A stretch of DNA of 12,007 nucleotides from Clostridia bacterium (GTDB lineage Bacteria > Bacillota > Clostridia > Christensenellales > Borkfalkiaceae), in NCBI GenBank assembly GCA_029052615.1, contig JAIDIR010000054.1, positions 1 through 12,007 of the forward strand, given 5' to 3'. The notes under the pieces were generated by a model. That model worked only from the letters and a program-made list of their open reading frames with translations, ran no database searches and was not told where the DNA came from. How positions within the stretch are numbered: the stretch's first letter is position 1; the number at the start of each line of letters is the position of its first letter. Below are positions 1 to 6,051 of the stretch, piece by piece. Both the position numbers and the translations under genes were made by a program.

Positions 1-6
1 CTTCAT
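1..6 (-). CDS. Start of a minus-strand gene cut by the window edge
   Basis: Only the first two codons (ATG AAG, Met-Lys) are visible on the minus strand; the rest lies outside the window. The start is supported by an AAGGAG ribosome binding site on the minus strand about seven bases upstream (near 12-18) and by promoter-like sequence at 46-87. The gene follows glyA in the same direction, but a terminator lies between them, so it is probably transcribed on its own. Nothing can be said about its product. Confidence 0.6.
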
Positions 7-45
7 AATTTTCTCCTTTCAGTAACAAATACTTTGAGTGTTGGA

Positions 46-87
46 ATTATATCACACCTTTTATAATTTTTCAATACTTTTCGTCAA
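46..87 (-). promoter_or_regulatory. Promoter region (two overlapping candidates) for the gene leaving at position 1
   Basis: On the minus strand, TTGAAA (69-74), a 17-bp spacer and TATAAT (46-51) make a near-consensus sigma-A promoter. A second candidate overlaps it: TTGACG (82-87), 16 bp, TATAAA (60-65). Either would start a short leader before the ribosome binding site of the edge gene. The region is very AT-rich. This is a pattern match only. Confidence 0.6.
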
Positions 88-104
88 AATTTTTTAAAAT
101 AGTG

Positions 105-142
105 TAAAAAATTACACCAACCTCTATATGTTGTGGTTGGTG
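105..142 (-). terminator. Rho-independent terminator of glyA
   Basis: On the minus strand an 8-bp stem, CACCAACC (135-142) with GGTTGGTG (115-122), encloses a 12-nt loop. It is followed by TAATTTTTTACAC, a six-T run. It lies about 40 bp after the glyA stop and before the promoter of the next gene, so it should end the glyA transcript. Confidence 0.8.
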
Positions 143-189
143 ATAAGTTTTGCAGTGATTAAGCTATAAATTCAGCGGTGGCTCACCGC
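143..189 (-). repeat. Copy A of a repeat that begins across the glyA stop codon
   Basis: This segment resembles 1506-1576 after kduD. Positions 143-173 align to 1506-1536 with 26 identities in 32 columns, including GTTTTGC and GATTAAG. Positions 175-189 are identical to 1562-1576. That identical 15-mer (plus strand GCGGTGGCTCACCGC) is a 6-bp inverted repeat with a 3-nt loop and contains the TGA stop of glyA. Copy A has one base between the two parts where copy B has about 25. The function is unknown. Confidence 0.75.
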
Positions 190-1433
190 ACGCAGTCCGC
201 GTACAGGGGGAACGCCTTGCAAAGCTTGGCAACCTCCTCGGTCACGTGCGCGTACGCCTGCTCCTTCTTTTCAATAATCTCGGCGATAAGCTGCGCAATC
301 TTGCGCGCCTCCGGCTCCTTCATTCCGCGCGAGGTCATTGCGGGGGTGCCTATTCTTATGCCGCTTGTAACGAAAGGCTTTTGCGTGTCGAATGGTATCG
401 CGTTTTTGTTTACGGTGATATGCACCTCGTCAAGCATATGCTCAAGCTCCTTGCCCGTCATACCCTTGTCGGTGAGGTTGAGCAAAATAAGGTGGTTGTC
501 CGTGCCGCCCGAAACCATTTTTACGCCCAGCTTGGTGAATTCGTCCGCCATTGCCGCCGCGTTTTTGACTATCTGCTTCTGATATTCCTTGAATTCGGGC
601 TGCAACGCCTCCTTAAACGCAACCGCCTTTGCCGCGATTATATGCATCAAAGGGCCGCCCTGTATGCCGGGGAACACGGCTTTGTCGATTGCCTTGCCGT
701 ACTCTTCCTTACACATTATTACGCCGCCGCGCGGTCCGCGCAGGGTCTTGTGCGTTGTGGTGGTTACGAAATCCGCGTAGGGCACGGGCGAGGGGTGAAG
801 TCCCGCCGCAACCAGACCAGCAATGTGCGCGATGTCAACCATCATAAGCGCGCCCACCTTGTCGCAGATTGCGCGTATGCGCTTGAAGTCGATTACGCGG
901 GGGTACGCGCTTGCGCCCGAAACTATCATTTTGGGCTTGCACTCCACCGCTATTTTTTCCATTTCGTCGTAGTCGATTACCTGCTTGTCCTCGCTTACGC
1001 CGTAGGGCACAATGTTGAAATATTTGCCCGAAATGTTTACGGGCGAGCCGTGCGAAAGGTGACCGCCGTGCGCCAGATTCATACCCATAACCGTGTCGCC
1101 GGGCTGAAGCATTGCAAAGAACACCGCAAGGTTTGCGCTTGCGCCCGAGTGCGGCTGAACGTTGCAATATTCGCAACCGAAAATCTGCTTGATGCGGTCG
1201 CGCGCCAAATCCTCGGCAATATCCACGAACTGGCAGCCGCCGTAATAGCGGTGCGCGGGATAGCCCTCCGCATACTTGTTGGTAAGGTGGCTGCCCGCCG
1301 CCGCAAGCACCGCGGGGGATACGAAGTTTTCGCTTGCAATAAGCTCGATATTGCCCTGCTGACGTGCAAGCTCCAGCTTTAACGCCTCGGCTACTTCGGG
1401 GTCTGTCTGTTCGATTAAGGATATGTCAATCAT
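183..1433 (-). CDS. glyA: Serine hydroxymethyltransferase
   Basis: This cytosolic PLP enzyme converts serine and tetrahydrofolate to glycine and 5,10-methylene-tetrahydrofolate, the main bacterial source of one-carbon units. The 416-residue length is normal for the family. Visible family features are the N-terminal IELIASENFVS block (29-39), YAEGYPAHRYYGG (54-66), the HSGASAN segment near residue 95, the cofactor-contacting VDIAHIAGL (199-207, Asp200 and His203), and TTTTHKTLRGPRGG, whose Lys229 forms the PLP Schiff base. SGIRIGTPAMTSRG (357-370) carries the carboxylate-binding Arg360. The ATG start has a GGAG ribosome binding site (1440-1443) six bases upstream. A promoter lies at 1469-1497 and a terminator follows, so glyA can be its own unit, although no terminator separates it from upstream kduD. 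Its stop codon lies inside a repeat shared with kduD. Confidence 0.98.
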   Translation of the reverse strand: MIDISLIEQTDPEVAEALKLELARQQGNIELIASENFVSPAVLAAAGSHLTNKYAEGYPAHRYYGGCQFVDIAEDLARDRIKQIFGCEYCNVQPHSGASANLAVFFAMLQPGDTVMGMNLAHGGHLSHGSPVNISGKYFNIVPYGVSEDKQVIDYDEMEKIAVECKPKMIVSGASAYPRVIDFKRIRAICDKVGALMMVDIAHIAGLVAAGLHPSPVPYADFVTTTTHKTLRGPRGGVIMCKEEYGKAIDKAVFPGIQGGPLMHIIAAKAVAFKEALQPEFKEYQKQIVKNAAAMADEFTKLGVKMVSGGTDNHLILLNLTDKGMTGKELEHMLDEVHITVNKNAIPFDTQKPFVTSGIRIGTPAMTSRGMKEPEARKIAQLIAEIIEKKEQAYAHVTEEVAKLCKAFPLYADCVR

Positions 1434-1468
1434 AGTTTACTCCGTTAAAAATTTATATTTATGCAATA

Positions 1469-1497
1469 ATTATACCATATGTTTTGTAATTATACAA
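1469..1497 (-). promoter_or_regulatory. Probable glyA promoter
   Basis: On the minus strand, TATAAT (1469-1474) lies 17 bp from TTGTAT (1492-1497), a weak -35 with three of six consensus bases. The predicted leader is about 28 nt, too short for a riboswitch. The promoter sits directly downstream of repeat copy B. Confidence 0.6.
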
Positions 1498-1505
1498 ATA
1501 TTTGA

Positions 1506-1576
1506 ATAAAGTTTTGCTGCGATTAAGTTAAATTTCGTGCAAGCAATTAAAGGATTTGCCCGCGGTGGCTCACCGC
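1506..1576 (-). repeat. Copy B of the stop-codon repeat, after kduD
   Basis: This is the partner of the repeat at 143-189. The 15-nt hairpin at 1562-1576 is identical to copy A and likewise contains the TGA stop, here of kduD. The distal part (1506-1536) aligns to 143-173 with two small gaps and four mismatches. About 25 bases between the parts are absent from copy A. Copy B lies between the kduD stop and the glyA promoter and has no adjacent T-run, so it does not look like a standard terminator. Confidence 0.75.
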
Positions 1577-2325
1577 CCGAGCCAGCCGCCGTCGACGGCG
1601 AGGGTAAATCCGTTCACGTAATCGCTTGCCGAGCTTGCAAGGAATACCGCCGCGCCTTCAAGGTCGGCAGGGGTGCCCCACCTGCCCGCAGGGATACGCG
1701 CTAAGATATCCGCGCTGCGCTCCTCGTCCTGACGAAGCTGCTGGGTGTTGTTGGTAGCCATATAGCCGGGCGCAATCGCGTTTACGTTAATGCCCTTGCT
1801 CGCCCACTCGTTGGCAAGCGTCATAGTTATGCCCTTGATTGCCGACTTTGAAGCCGTGTACGAGGGCACGCGTATGCCGCCCTGATAGGACAGCATTGAG
1901 GCAATGTTGATTATCTTGCCGCCCCCGCCCTGCTTTATGAACTGCTTTGCAACCGCCTGCGTTAAGAAGAACACCGTCTTTAAATTGACGTTTAAAACGC
2001 TGTCCCAGTTTTCTTCGGAAAACTCTATGGAGTCCTGCCTCTTAATTATGCCCGCGTTGTTGACGAGTATATCAATTCTGCCGTAGCGCGCAAGCGTTTT
2101 TTCGATGACCTCGGGAATGACGTCGCACGAGGATAAATCGGCGATTACGTTATAAAAATTTTCGCTGCCGATAAGCTGTTCGGTTTCGGTCGAAGGTCTG
2201 CGCGAAACGCCGACCACCTTTGCGCCCGCCTCGGCGTACGCCCTGCATATACCCTGCCCCAGCCCCGTGTTGGAGCCGGTAACGATTGCAACTTTGCCCT
2301 TTAAGCTGAAAGAATCTAAAATCAT
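1570..2325 (-). CDS. kduD: KduD-type SDR dehydrogenase (2-dehydro-3-deoxy-D-gluconate 5-dehydrogenase)
   Basis: This is a classical short-chain dehydrogenase of 251 residues, about the length of KduD proteins. The nucleotide-binding motif TGSNTGLG is at 16-23, NNAG at 89-92, and the catalytic set is Asn114, Ser143, Tyr156 and Lys160 (YTASK). The opening LDSFSLKGKVAIVTGSNTGLGQ and the PAGRWGTPADLEGAAVFLAS and VNGFTLAVDGGWLGR blocks are typical of KduD. That enzyme interconverts 3-deoxy-D-glycero-2,5-hexodiulosonate and 2-keto-3-deoxygluconate during breakdown of unsaturated uronates from pectin or glycosaminoglycans, in the cytosol. The usual partner kduI is not in the window, so another sugar or polyol substrate remains possible. 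The ATG has GGGGG (2331-2335) five bases upstream and its own promoter. Its stop lies in repeat copy B. Confidence 0.88.
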   Translation of the reverse strand: MILDSFSLKGKVAIVTGSNTGLGQGICRAYAEAGAKVVGVSRRPSTETEQLIGSENFYNVIADLSSCDVIPEVIEKTLARYGRIDILVNNAGIIKRQDSIEFSEENWDSVLNVNLKTVFFLTQAVAKQFIKQGGGGKIINIASMLSYQGGIRVPSYTASKSAIKGITMTLANEWASKGINVNAIAPGYMATNNTQQLRQDEERSADILARIPAGRWGTPADLEGAAVFLASSASDYVNGFTLAVDGGWLGR

Positions 2326-2357
2326 ATTTTCCCCCGAAAAAAATTTTTTACCGTTAT

Positions 2358-2386
2358 ATTATAACGCAACCTCCCGCGCATTTCAA
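2358..2386 (-). promoter_or_regulatory. kduD promoter
   Basis: On the minus strand, TTGAAA (2381-2386), a 17-bp spacer and TATAAT (2358-2363) form a near-consensus promoter. It starts a leader of about 26 nt before the kduD start codon. It lies inside the 78-bp gap after the deacetylase gene and overlaps a long inverted repeat, which suggests regulated transcription. Confidence 0.65.
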
Positions 2387-2396
2387 GAGGTTGCGT
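2364..2396. promoter_or_regulatory. 10-bp inverted repeat overlapping the kduD promoter: operator or weak terminator
   Basis: ACGCAACCTC (2364-2373) and GAGGTTGCGT (2387-2396) are perfect inverted copies separated by 13 bp, with centres 23 bp apart. One arm lies in the kduD spacer next to the -10 box, and the other is just upstream of the -35. As RNA it would form a hairpin after the deacetylase stop, but the minus-strand 3' flank TATAATATAAC is a poor T-tract. A repressor site is the better reading, with attenuation or termination as the alternative. Confidence 0.5.
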
Positions 2397-2403
2397 CAAT
2401 TTT

Positions 2404-3255
2404 CTATTTATCGAATTGCACGGTTGCGCCGCTTACGATTTTGTAGGTCGCGCCGCGTATTTCCAGCCACACGTCAACCGCCGAAGGATTGTAAACGCGC
2501 TCACCGTCCAGCGAGAACACGAGCCGCTTATAAGCCTGAACGTAATTATAAATTTCTATGTTGGTCGCGTGCCAGATATCGCCGCACTCCGCCGCACGCT
2601 TGCCAAGATTTTCGATTACCTGCCAATTATCGTCGTCGTCGAATTCATAGGAGTGACCCCACACGAAAAACAGCCACGGCTCGCGGTGCTTGAACTCGCC
2701 GTCGGGCGACGATAAAAAGAACTTGTCCGCAAGCTTTTCAAGCTGCCCGTCGGTGTGGTGACAGGTGGGATTCCATTCCAGAAAATCTTCGGGAATTGTG
2801 AAGTCGAAAGTTGCTTTGGTGGTGCGCGCGTACGCCACGCCGAGGTCGGCAAGCACGCGCTTTATATCGGCGTTATAGCCGTTGTAAGCGTACGCCATTC
2901 CGCGCACTATCGTACCGAATTTTTCTTCCAGATACGCGCGGTTGTCCACCACTTCCTTGATGGCTTCGGGCAGGGGCACCTTGTCCAAAAAGATATGCCT
3001 TGCGCCGTGCAGAGCGACCTCCTGACCGCTTTTATAAAAGGCGTTAAAGGTCGTCTGCTCGTCCATTCTGCCGTGCCAGTTTTCGCAGTCGAACAACTTG
3101 GAATTGAGATTGAACGCACCCTTCAAGCCGTACTTTTCAAAGACCTTCAAAAGGCGCAAATCCGCCTTAACACCGTCGTCGTAGCTGAAGGTCATTGCCT
3201 TGGCTTTGCCGCCCGGAAAGCGCATATATTTTTCCTCAAACATCTGTCTGAACAC
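2404..3255 (-). CDS. Polysaccharide deacetylase (NodB/CE4-like) family protein
   Basis: The 283-residue product has the metal-binding layout of the polysaccharide deacetylase fold. The first motif is TFSYDDG (22-28, Asp26/Asp27), HGARH (83-87) supplies the paired histidines, and FFVWGHSYEFDD (196-207) carries the late histidine motif. His166-His167 may add to the site. Relatives remove N- or O-acetyl groups from sugars. The substrate here is unknown. There is no signal peptide or membrane segment, so it is probably cytosolic, unlike peptidoglycan deacetylases, and may act on imported oligosaccharides. The GTG start at 3255 has GGGGG seven bases upstream, but the ATG at residue 11 (3225) also has a GAGGA site and lies just before the conserved fold, so the true start is uncertain. 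It follows the MATE gene by 22 bp, probably in one operon. Confidence 0.85.
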   Translation of the reverse strand: MFRQMFEEKYMRFPGGKAKAMTFSYDDGVKADLRLLKVFEKYGLKGAFNLNSKLFDCENWHGRMDEQTTFNAFYKSGQEVALHGARHIFLDKVPLPEAIKEVVDNRAYLEEKFGTIVRGMAYAYNGYNADIKRVLADLGVAYARTTKATFDFTIPEDFLEWNPTCHHTDGQLEKLADKFFLSSPDGEFKHREPWLFFVWGHSYEFDDDDNWQVIENLGKRAAECGDIWHATNIEIYNYVQAYKRLVFSLDGERVYNPSAVDVWLEIRGATYKIVSGATVQFDK

Positions 3256-3277
3256 TCTTTTACCCCCTTAATATGCC

Positions 3278-4930
3278 CTATTCAACGCCGTTTTCGCCGT
3301 TTTCGGTATCGGTTTGCGGTTCTTCGGCAGGCTCCTGTACAGGCTCTTCCGCCTGCTCCGTAGCGCTTTCTTCCGCGCCGTCCGCAACCGTTTCGAACGG
3401 CTGCTCCTCCGTCAGCGCGCCGCCTTCCGCGGTGACCGCAACCGGCTCCTTAAACAGCCCCGACGACTTTTTCCACTTGCCAGTCAACAGGCGGGATAAG
3501 AACAGCACCGAACGCAATACCCAGTCCGAGCACATACCTATCCAGTAGCCGAACGCGCCCAGCTTAGGCAGCCCCGCGATTTTGTCCGTGGTAAGCAAAA
3601 ACGACAGTCCCACGCGCATTACGAACATTGAAATGACCGCGCTGAACATTACGTATTTTACGTCGCTTGTCGCCTTTAAAATTGCGGGCGTGGTGAACGA
3701 TAAGGGATAGGTTACGATCTGCATAGCCAGACAGAAATAAAGGCATTTCAAAGCTATCTGTCTTATTGCGACCAACTCATCCCAGGTTACGTCTTTAAAG
3801 TTCCAGATGCGCACGATATACTGCGACAGCCCCAAAAACAACGCAACGCAGATTGTGTTTGCTATGTACGAGAGAAGGAACATCTTCTTCATATAGTGCT
3901 TGCACTGGTCAACGTCGCCAGTGCCCACCGCCTGACCTACCACAGTAAGACACGCCGTGCCCACGCCGCCGCCTACCATCGAGGCGTAGTTGTTCACGTG
4001 GTTTGCAATGGAATTTGCCAGCGCCTCCATATTTATGGTCTTTAAACTGCCGTCTACGTAGAGGGGAAGTCCGTCTTCGCCAAGAACGGGATCGATATAG
4101 TGGTTTACGTTGACGAACGTGGAAGTCATCAACTTGCCCAGCTGGAAGAGCGCGCTCTCTATACCAGCCGGTATAGCAAGGCGGAGTATCTTTTTCACCA
4201 TTTGCTTATCGAAGCGGAACTTTTCGAAAATCCGCACCGCAACCAGGTTCTTTTTATTGCCCAAAATCACGAGCATATATATCGCGGGGATAGCCCTGCA
4301 CACCAGCGTTGCAAGCGCCGCACCCAGAACGCCCAGCTTTAAGACGTATAAAAACAGCGCGTCCATCGCCGCGTTGAGCCCGCAGCTTATCGCTGCGGAC
4401 GACATGGTTATCATGCTCTTCCTCTGCACCCTTAAAAGCGCGGCACAGGCGTTGAACAATCCGATAAAGGGGAATGAAGCCGCCGTTATGTAAAAATAAA
4501 TGCTCTGGAATTTGAACGTCTGGCTGGAAGGGGCGATATCGTGATACAAAAGTCTTAAAAGCGGCCAGTTGAGCGCAATGCTTAAACCGCCTATCACAAG
4601 CGAGGCTATGACCACGATAATAAGCATATGCTTTGCGCTGCTCTTTGCCGACTCCGTATCCTTTGCGCCGAGACATTGCGAGGTTATTATTGCGCCGCCC
4701 GTGGCAAACGCCGAGAACAACTGAATAATAAGATTATTCATGTAGTCGATATTGGTTACCGCAAGGCTTGCGCTCGTGCTGTCGCCCGGCATATTCGAAA
4801 CCATTATCGAATCGATAAACCCGAGTGAGGACGAAAAAATCTGCTCGATTATAATGGGCAGAATGAGCCATAAAAGCTGCTTGCCCGTAAACAGCGTATA
4901 TTTTCTTTTAATCTTTGCAGTCTTTTCCAC
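3278..4930 (-). CDS. MATE family efflux transporter with acidic C-terminal tail
   Basis: This polytopic inner-membrane protein of the MATE (multi-antimicrobial extrusion) family typically exports drugs or metabolites by Na+ or H+ antiport. The N-terminal half begins LLWLILPIIIEQIFSSSLGFIDSIMVSNMPG, the usual MATE first helix and loop, and the hydrophobic pattern fits twelve helices in two halves. GGAIITSQCLGA and VGTACLTVVGQAVGTG are matching family segments in the two halves. At 550 residues it is roughly 80-100 longer than most relatives. The excess is a hydrophilic tail from about residue 485, rich in Glu, Pro and Thr, plus a loop near 265-300. The GTG start is supported by AAGGTG (4935-4940) four bases upstream. 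It diverges from YitT and leads into the deacetylase gene. The substrate cannot be told from sequence. Confidence 0.93.
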   Translation of the reverse strand: MEKTAKIKRKYTLFTGKQLLWLILPIIIEQIFSSSLGFIDSIMVSNMPGDSTSASLAVTNIDYMNNLIIQLFSAFATGGAIITSQCLGAKDTESAKSSAKHMLIIVVIASLVIGGLSIALNWPLLRLLYHDIAPSSQTFKFQSIYFYITAASFPFIGLFNACAALLRVQRKSMITMSSAAISCGLNAAMDALFLYVLKLGVLGAALATLVCRAIPAIYMLVILGNKKNLVAVRIFEKFRFDKQMVKKILRLAIPAGIESALFQLGKLMTSTFVNVNHYIDPVLGEDGLPLYVDGSLKTINMEALANSIANHVNNYASMVGGGVGTACLTVVGQAVGTGDVDQCKHYMKKMFLLSYIANTICVALFLGLSQYIVRIWNFKDVTWDELVAIRQIALKCLYFCLAMQIVTYPLSFTTPAILKATSDVKYVMFSAVISMFVMRVGLSFLLTTDKIAGLPKLGAFGYWIGMCSDWVLRSVLFLSRLLTGKWKKSSGLFKEPVAVTAEGGALTEEQPFETVADGAEESATEQAEEPVQEPAEEPQTDTENGENGVE

Positions 4931-4964
4931 TTTTCACCTTGCGTCCCTTTCGCGCTTACGTGAC

Positions 4965-4993
4965 ATTATATATCTTCCCGCCAAAAAAGTAAA
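4965..4993 (-). promoter_or_regulatory. Probable promoter of the MATE-deacetylase operon
   Basis: On the minus strand, TATAAT (4965-4970) is 17 bp from TTTACT (4988-4993, four of six consensus bases). The predicted start near 4958 gives a leader of roughly 28 nt. It is divergent from the YitT promoter, with the two -35 boxes about 18 bp apart. Confidence 0.6.
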
Positions 4994-5005
4994 GAAAAGG
5001 GCGGG
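4977..5005. promoter_or_regulatory. GC-rich inverted repeat between divergent promoters
   Basis: CCCGCC (4977-4982) and GGCGGG (5000-5005) are inverted 6-bp arms separated by 17 bp of A-rich DNA. The arms bracket the MATE -35 box and end seven bases before the YitT -35 box. A shared operator is plausible. No regulator gene is nearby, and short GC arms can arise by chance. Confidence 0.3.
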
Positions 5006-5011
5006 CGATAG

Positions 5012-5040
5012 TTGACACAAAGTTGATAAAATTTTATAAT
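5012..5040 (+). promoter_or_regulatory. Exact-consensus promoter of the YitT gene
   Basis: TTGACA (5012-5017), 17 bp, then TATAAT (5035-5040) match the sigma-A consensus at all twelve positions with ideal spacing. The -10 box ends seven bases before the GTG start, so transcription should begin at about 5047-5048, on or next to the start codon. Confidence 0.85.
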
Positions 5041-5047
5041 ATGTAAC

Positions 5048-5992
5048 GTGGAAGAAAATATTGCAGTTAAACCCGACAAGAAGAAAATAGCGCTTAAAAT
5101 TTTGAAGCAATACGCCGTTATTACGCTCGGCTGTATAATTTATTCGCTCGGCATATCCCTTTTCATTACGCCCGCCGATTTGTCCGCAGGCGGAATGACG
5201 GGTATATCCATTATTTTCAGCACTTTCATACCGCTGCCGCAGGGTATTATTCTGGTTATTTTGAATATCCCTATGCTCATTCTGGGGCTGATATTTTTCG
5301 GCTGGAAGTTCCTTATTTCAACGGGCTACGCCACCGTGGGTTCTTCGCTTCTGATGACCCTTTGGGAATACGTTTTCGGTGAAAAGTGCCTTAACATTTT
5401 ACCCATCACTCAGAAGGCTTCCCCCGCAAGTGCTATACTTATAGGCGCGGTAGTAGGCGGCGTTTTGTTCGGCGCGGGTATGGGACTTATATTCCGTATG
5501 GGCGCGTCGACTGCGGGCACGGACATTATCGTAAAACTTCTGCGCAAAAAATTCCGCCACTTAAAAACGGGTATGATTTCACTCGTTACAGATATGACGA
5601 TTGTGAGCTGCTCGCTGTTCGTCAACGGCTATAATATTGAAAAGCTTTTCTACACCGCGATTTCCACCGTAGTGTTCACTATGGTGTTCGACTGGGTATT
5701 GTACGGCGGCAACTCGGCAAAGACGGTGTTCATTATCACCGCGAAAGAAAAGTGCGAGAGCGTTATTAACAGAATTTTAAAGGACATAGACACGGGCGCG
5801 ACGGTCGTCGACGCGAAGGGCGCGTACACCAAGGACGAAAAGGTTATGATCATGTGCGTGGTAAAGCCCTTCCTCTATCCCCGCCTCCGCGACGTCGTGC
5901 ACGAGGAGGACAAAAAGGCGTTTATGATAGTTTCCTCCGCAAAGGAGATTTACGGCGAGGGCTACCAGAATCCGGAGGACGCCGAGTTATAG
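5048..5992 (+). CDS. YitT family membrane protein with DUF2179 domain
   Basis: This is a 314-residue integral membrane protein of the YitT family, which is widespread in Bacillota and has no firmly established biochemical role. The N-terminal part has about five or six hydrophobic helices (roughly 21-41, 50-85, 128-150, 176-193 and 198-217). It contains the family segments SLGISLFITPADLSAGGMTGIS (33-54) and GMGLIFRMGASTAGTDII (144-161). The C-terminal cytosolic DUF2179 domain (about 225-305) shows TGATVVDAKGAY and the closing FMIVSSAKEIYGEGY. The GTG start is the first possible codon after an in-frame TAA (5027-5029), and there is no Shine-Dalgarno sequence before it. A TTG at residue 19 is the only other likely early start. 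The gene stands alone between a divergent promoter and a terminator. Confidence 0.92.
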   Translation: MEENIAVKPDKKKIALKILKQYAVITLGCIIYSLGISLFITPADLSAGGMTGISIIFSTFIPLPQGIILVILNIPMLILGLIFFGWKFLISTGYATVGSSLLMTLWEYVFGEKCLNILPITQKASPASAILIGAVVGGVLFGAGMGLIFRMGASTAGTDIIVKLLRKKFRHLKTGMISLVTDMTIVSCSLFVNGYNIEKLFYTAISTVVFTMVFDWVLYGGNSAKTVFIITAKEKCESVINRILKDIDTGATVVDAKGAYTKDEKVMIMCVVKPFLYPRLRDVVHEEDKKAFMIVSSAKEIYGEGYQNPEDAEL

Positions 5993-6008
5993 TGATGAGC
6001 TTAAATAA

Positions 6009-6036
6009 AAACCGCGCGGCGTTCGCCGCGCGGTTT
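6009..6036. terminator. Bidirectional terminator between YitT and the alcohol dehydrogenase
   Basis: A perfect 12-bp GC-rich stem (6009-6020 with 6025-6036) has a GTTC loop. It is flanked by T-rich sequence on both strands: ATTTATATTT after it on the plus strand and TTTATTT on the minus strand. It lies between two convergent genes, 16 bp after the YitT stop and 15 bp from the dehydrogenase stop, and should end both transcripts. Confidence 0.93.
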
Positions 6037-6051
6037 ATTTATATTTGCTCT

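Noticed and set aside
246..1382. Long open frame (378 codons) on the plus strand opposite glyA
   Set aside because: It lies wholly inside a confidently identified glyA, its product has no recognisable domain and is rich in Arg, His and Val as expected from the antisense of GC-biased codons, and it has no convincing ribosome site.
1434..1569. Possible riboswitch or T-box ahead of glyA
   Set aside because: The predicted leader is only about 28 nt, and the gap is accounted for by the promoter and repeat copy B. No conserved aptamer-like elements were seen.
1562..1576. Stop-codon hairpin after kduD read as a rho-independent terminator
   Set aside because: The stem is only 6 bp and no T-run follows on the minus strand. 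The identical hairpin after glyA is followed by a separate, proper terminator at 105-142.
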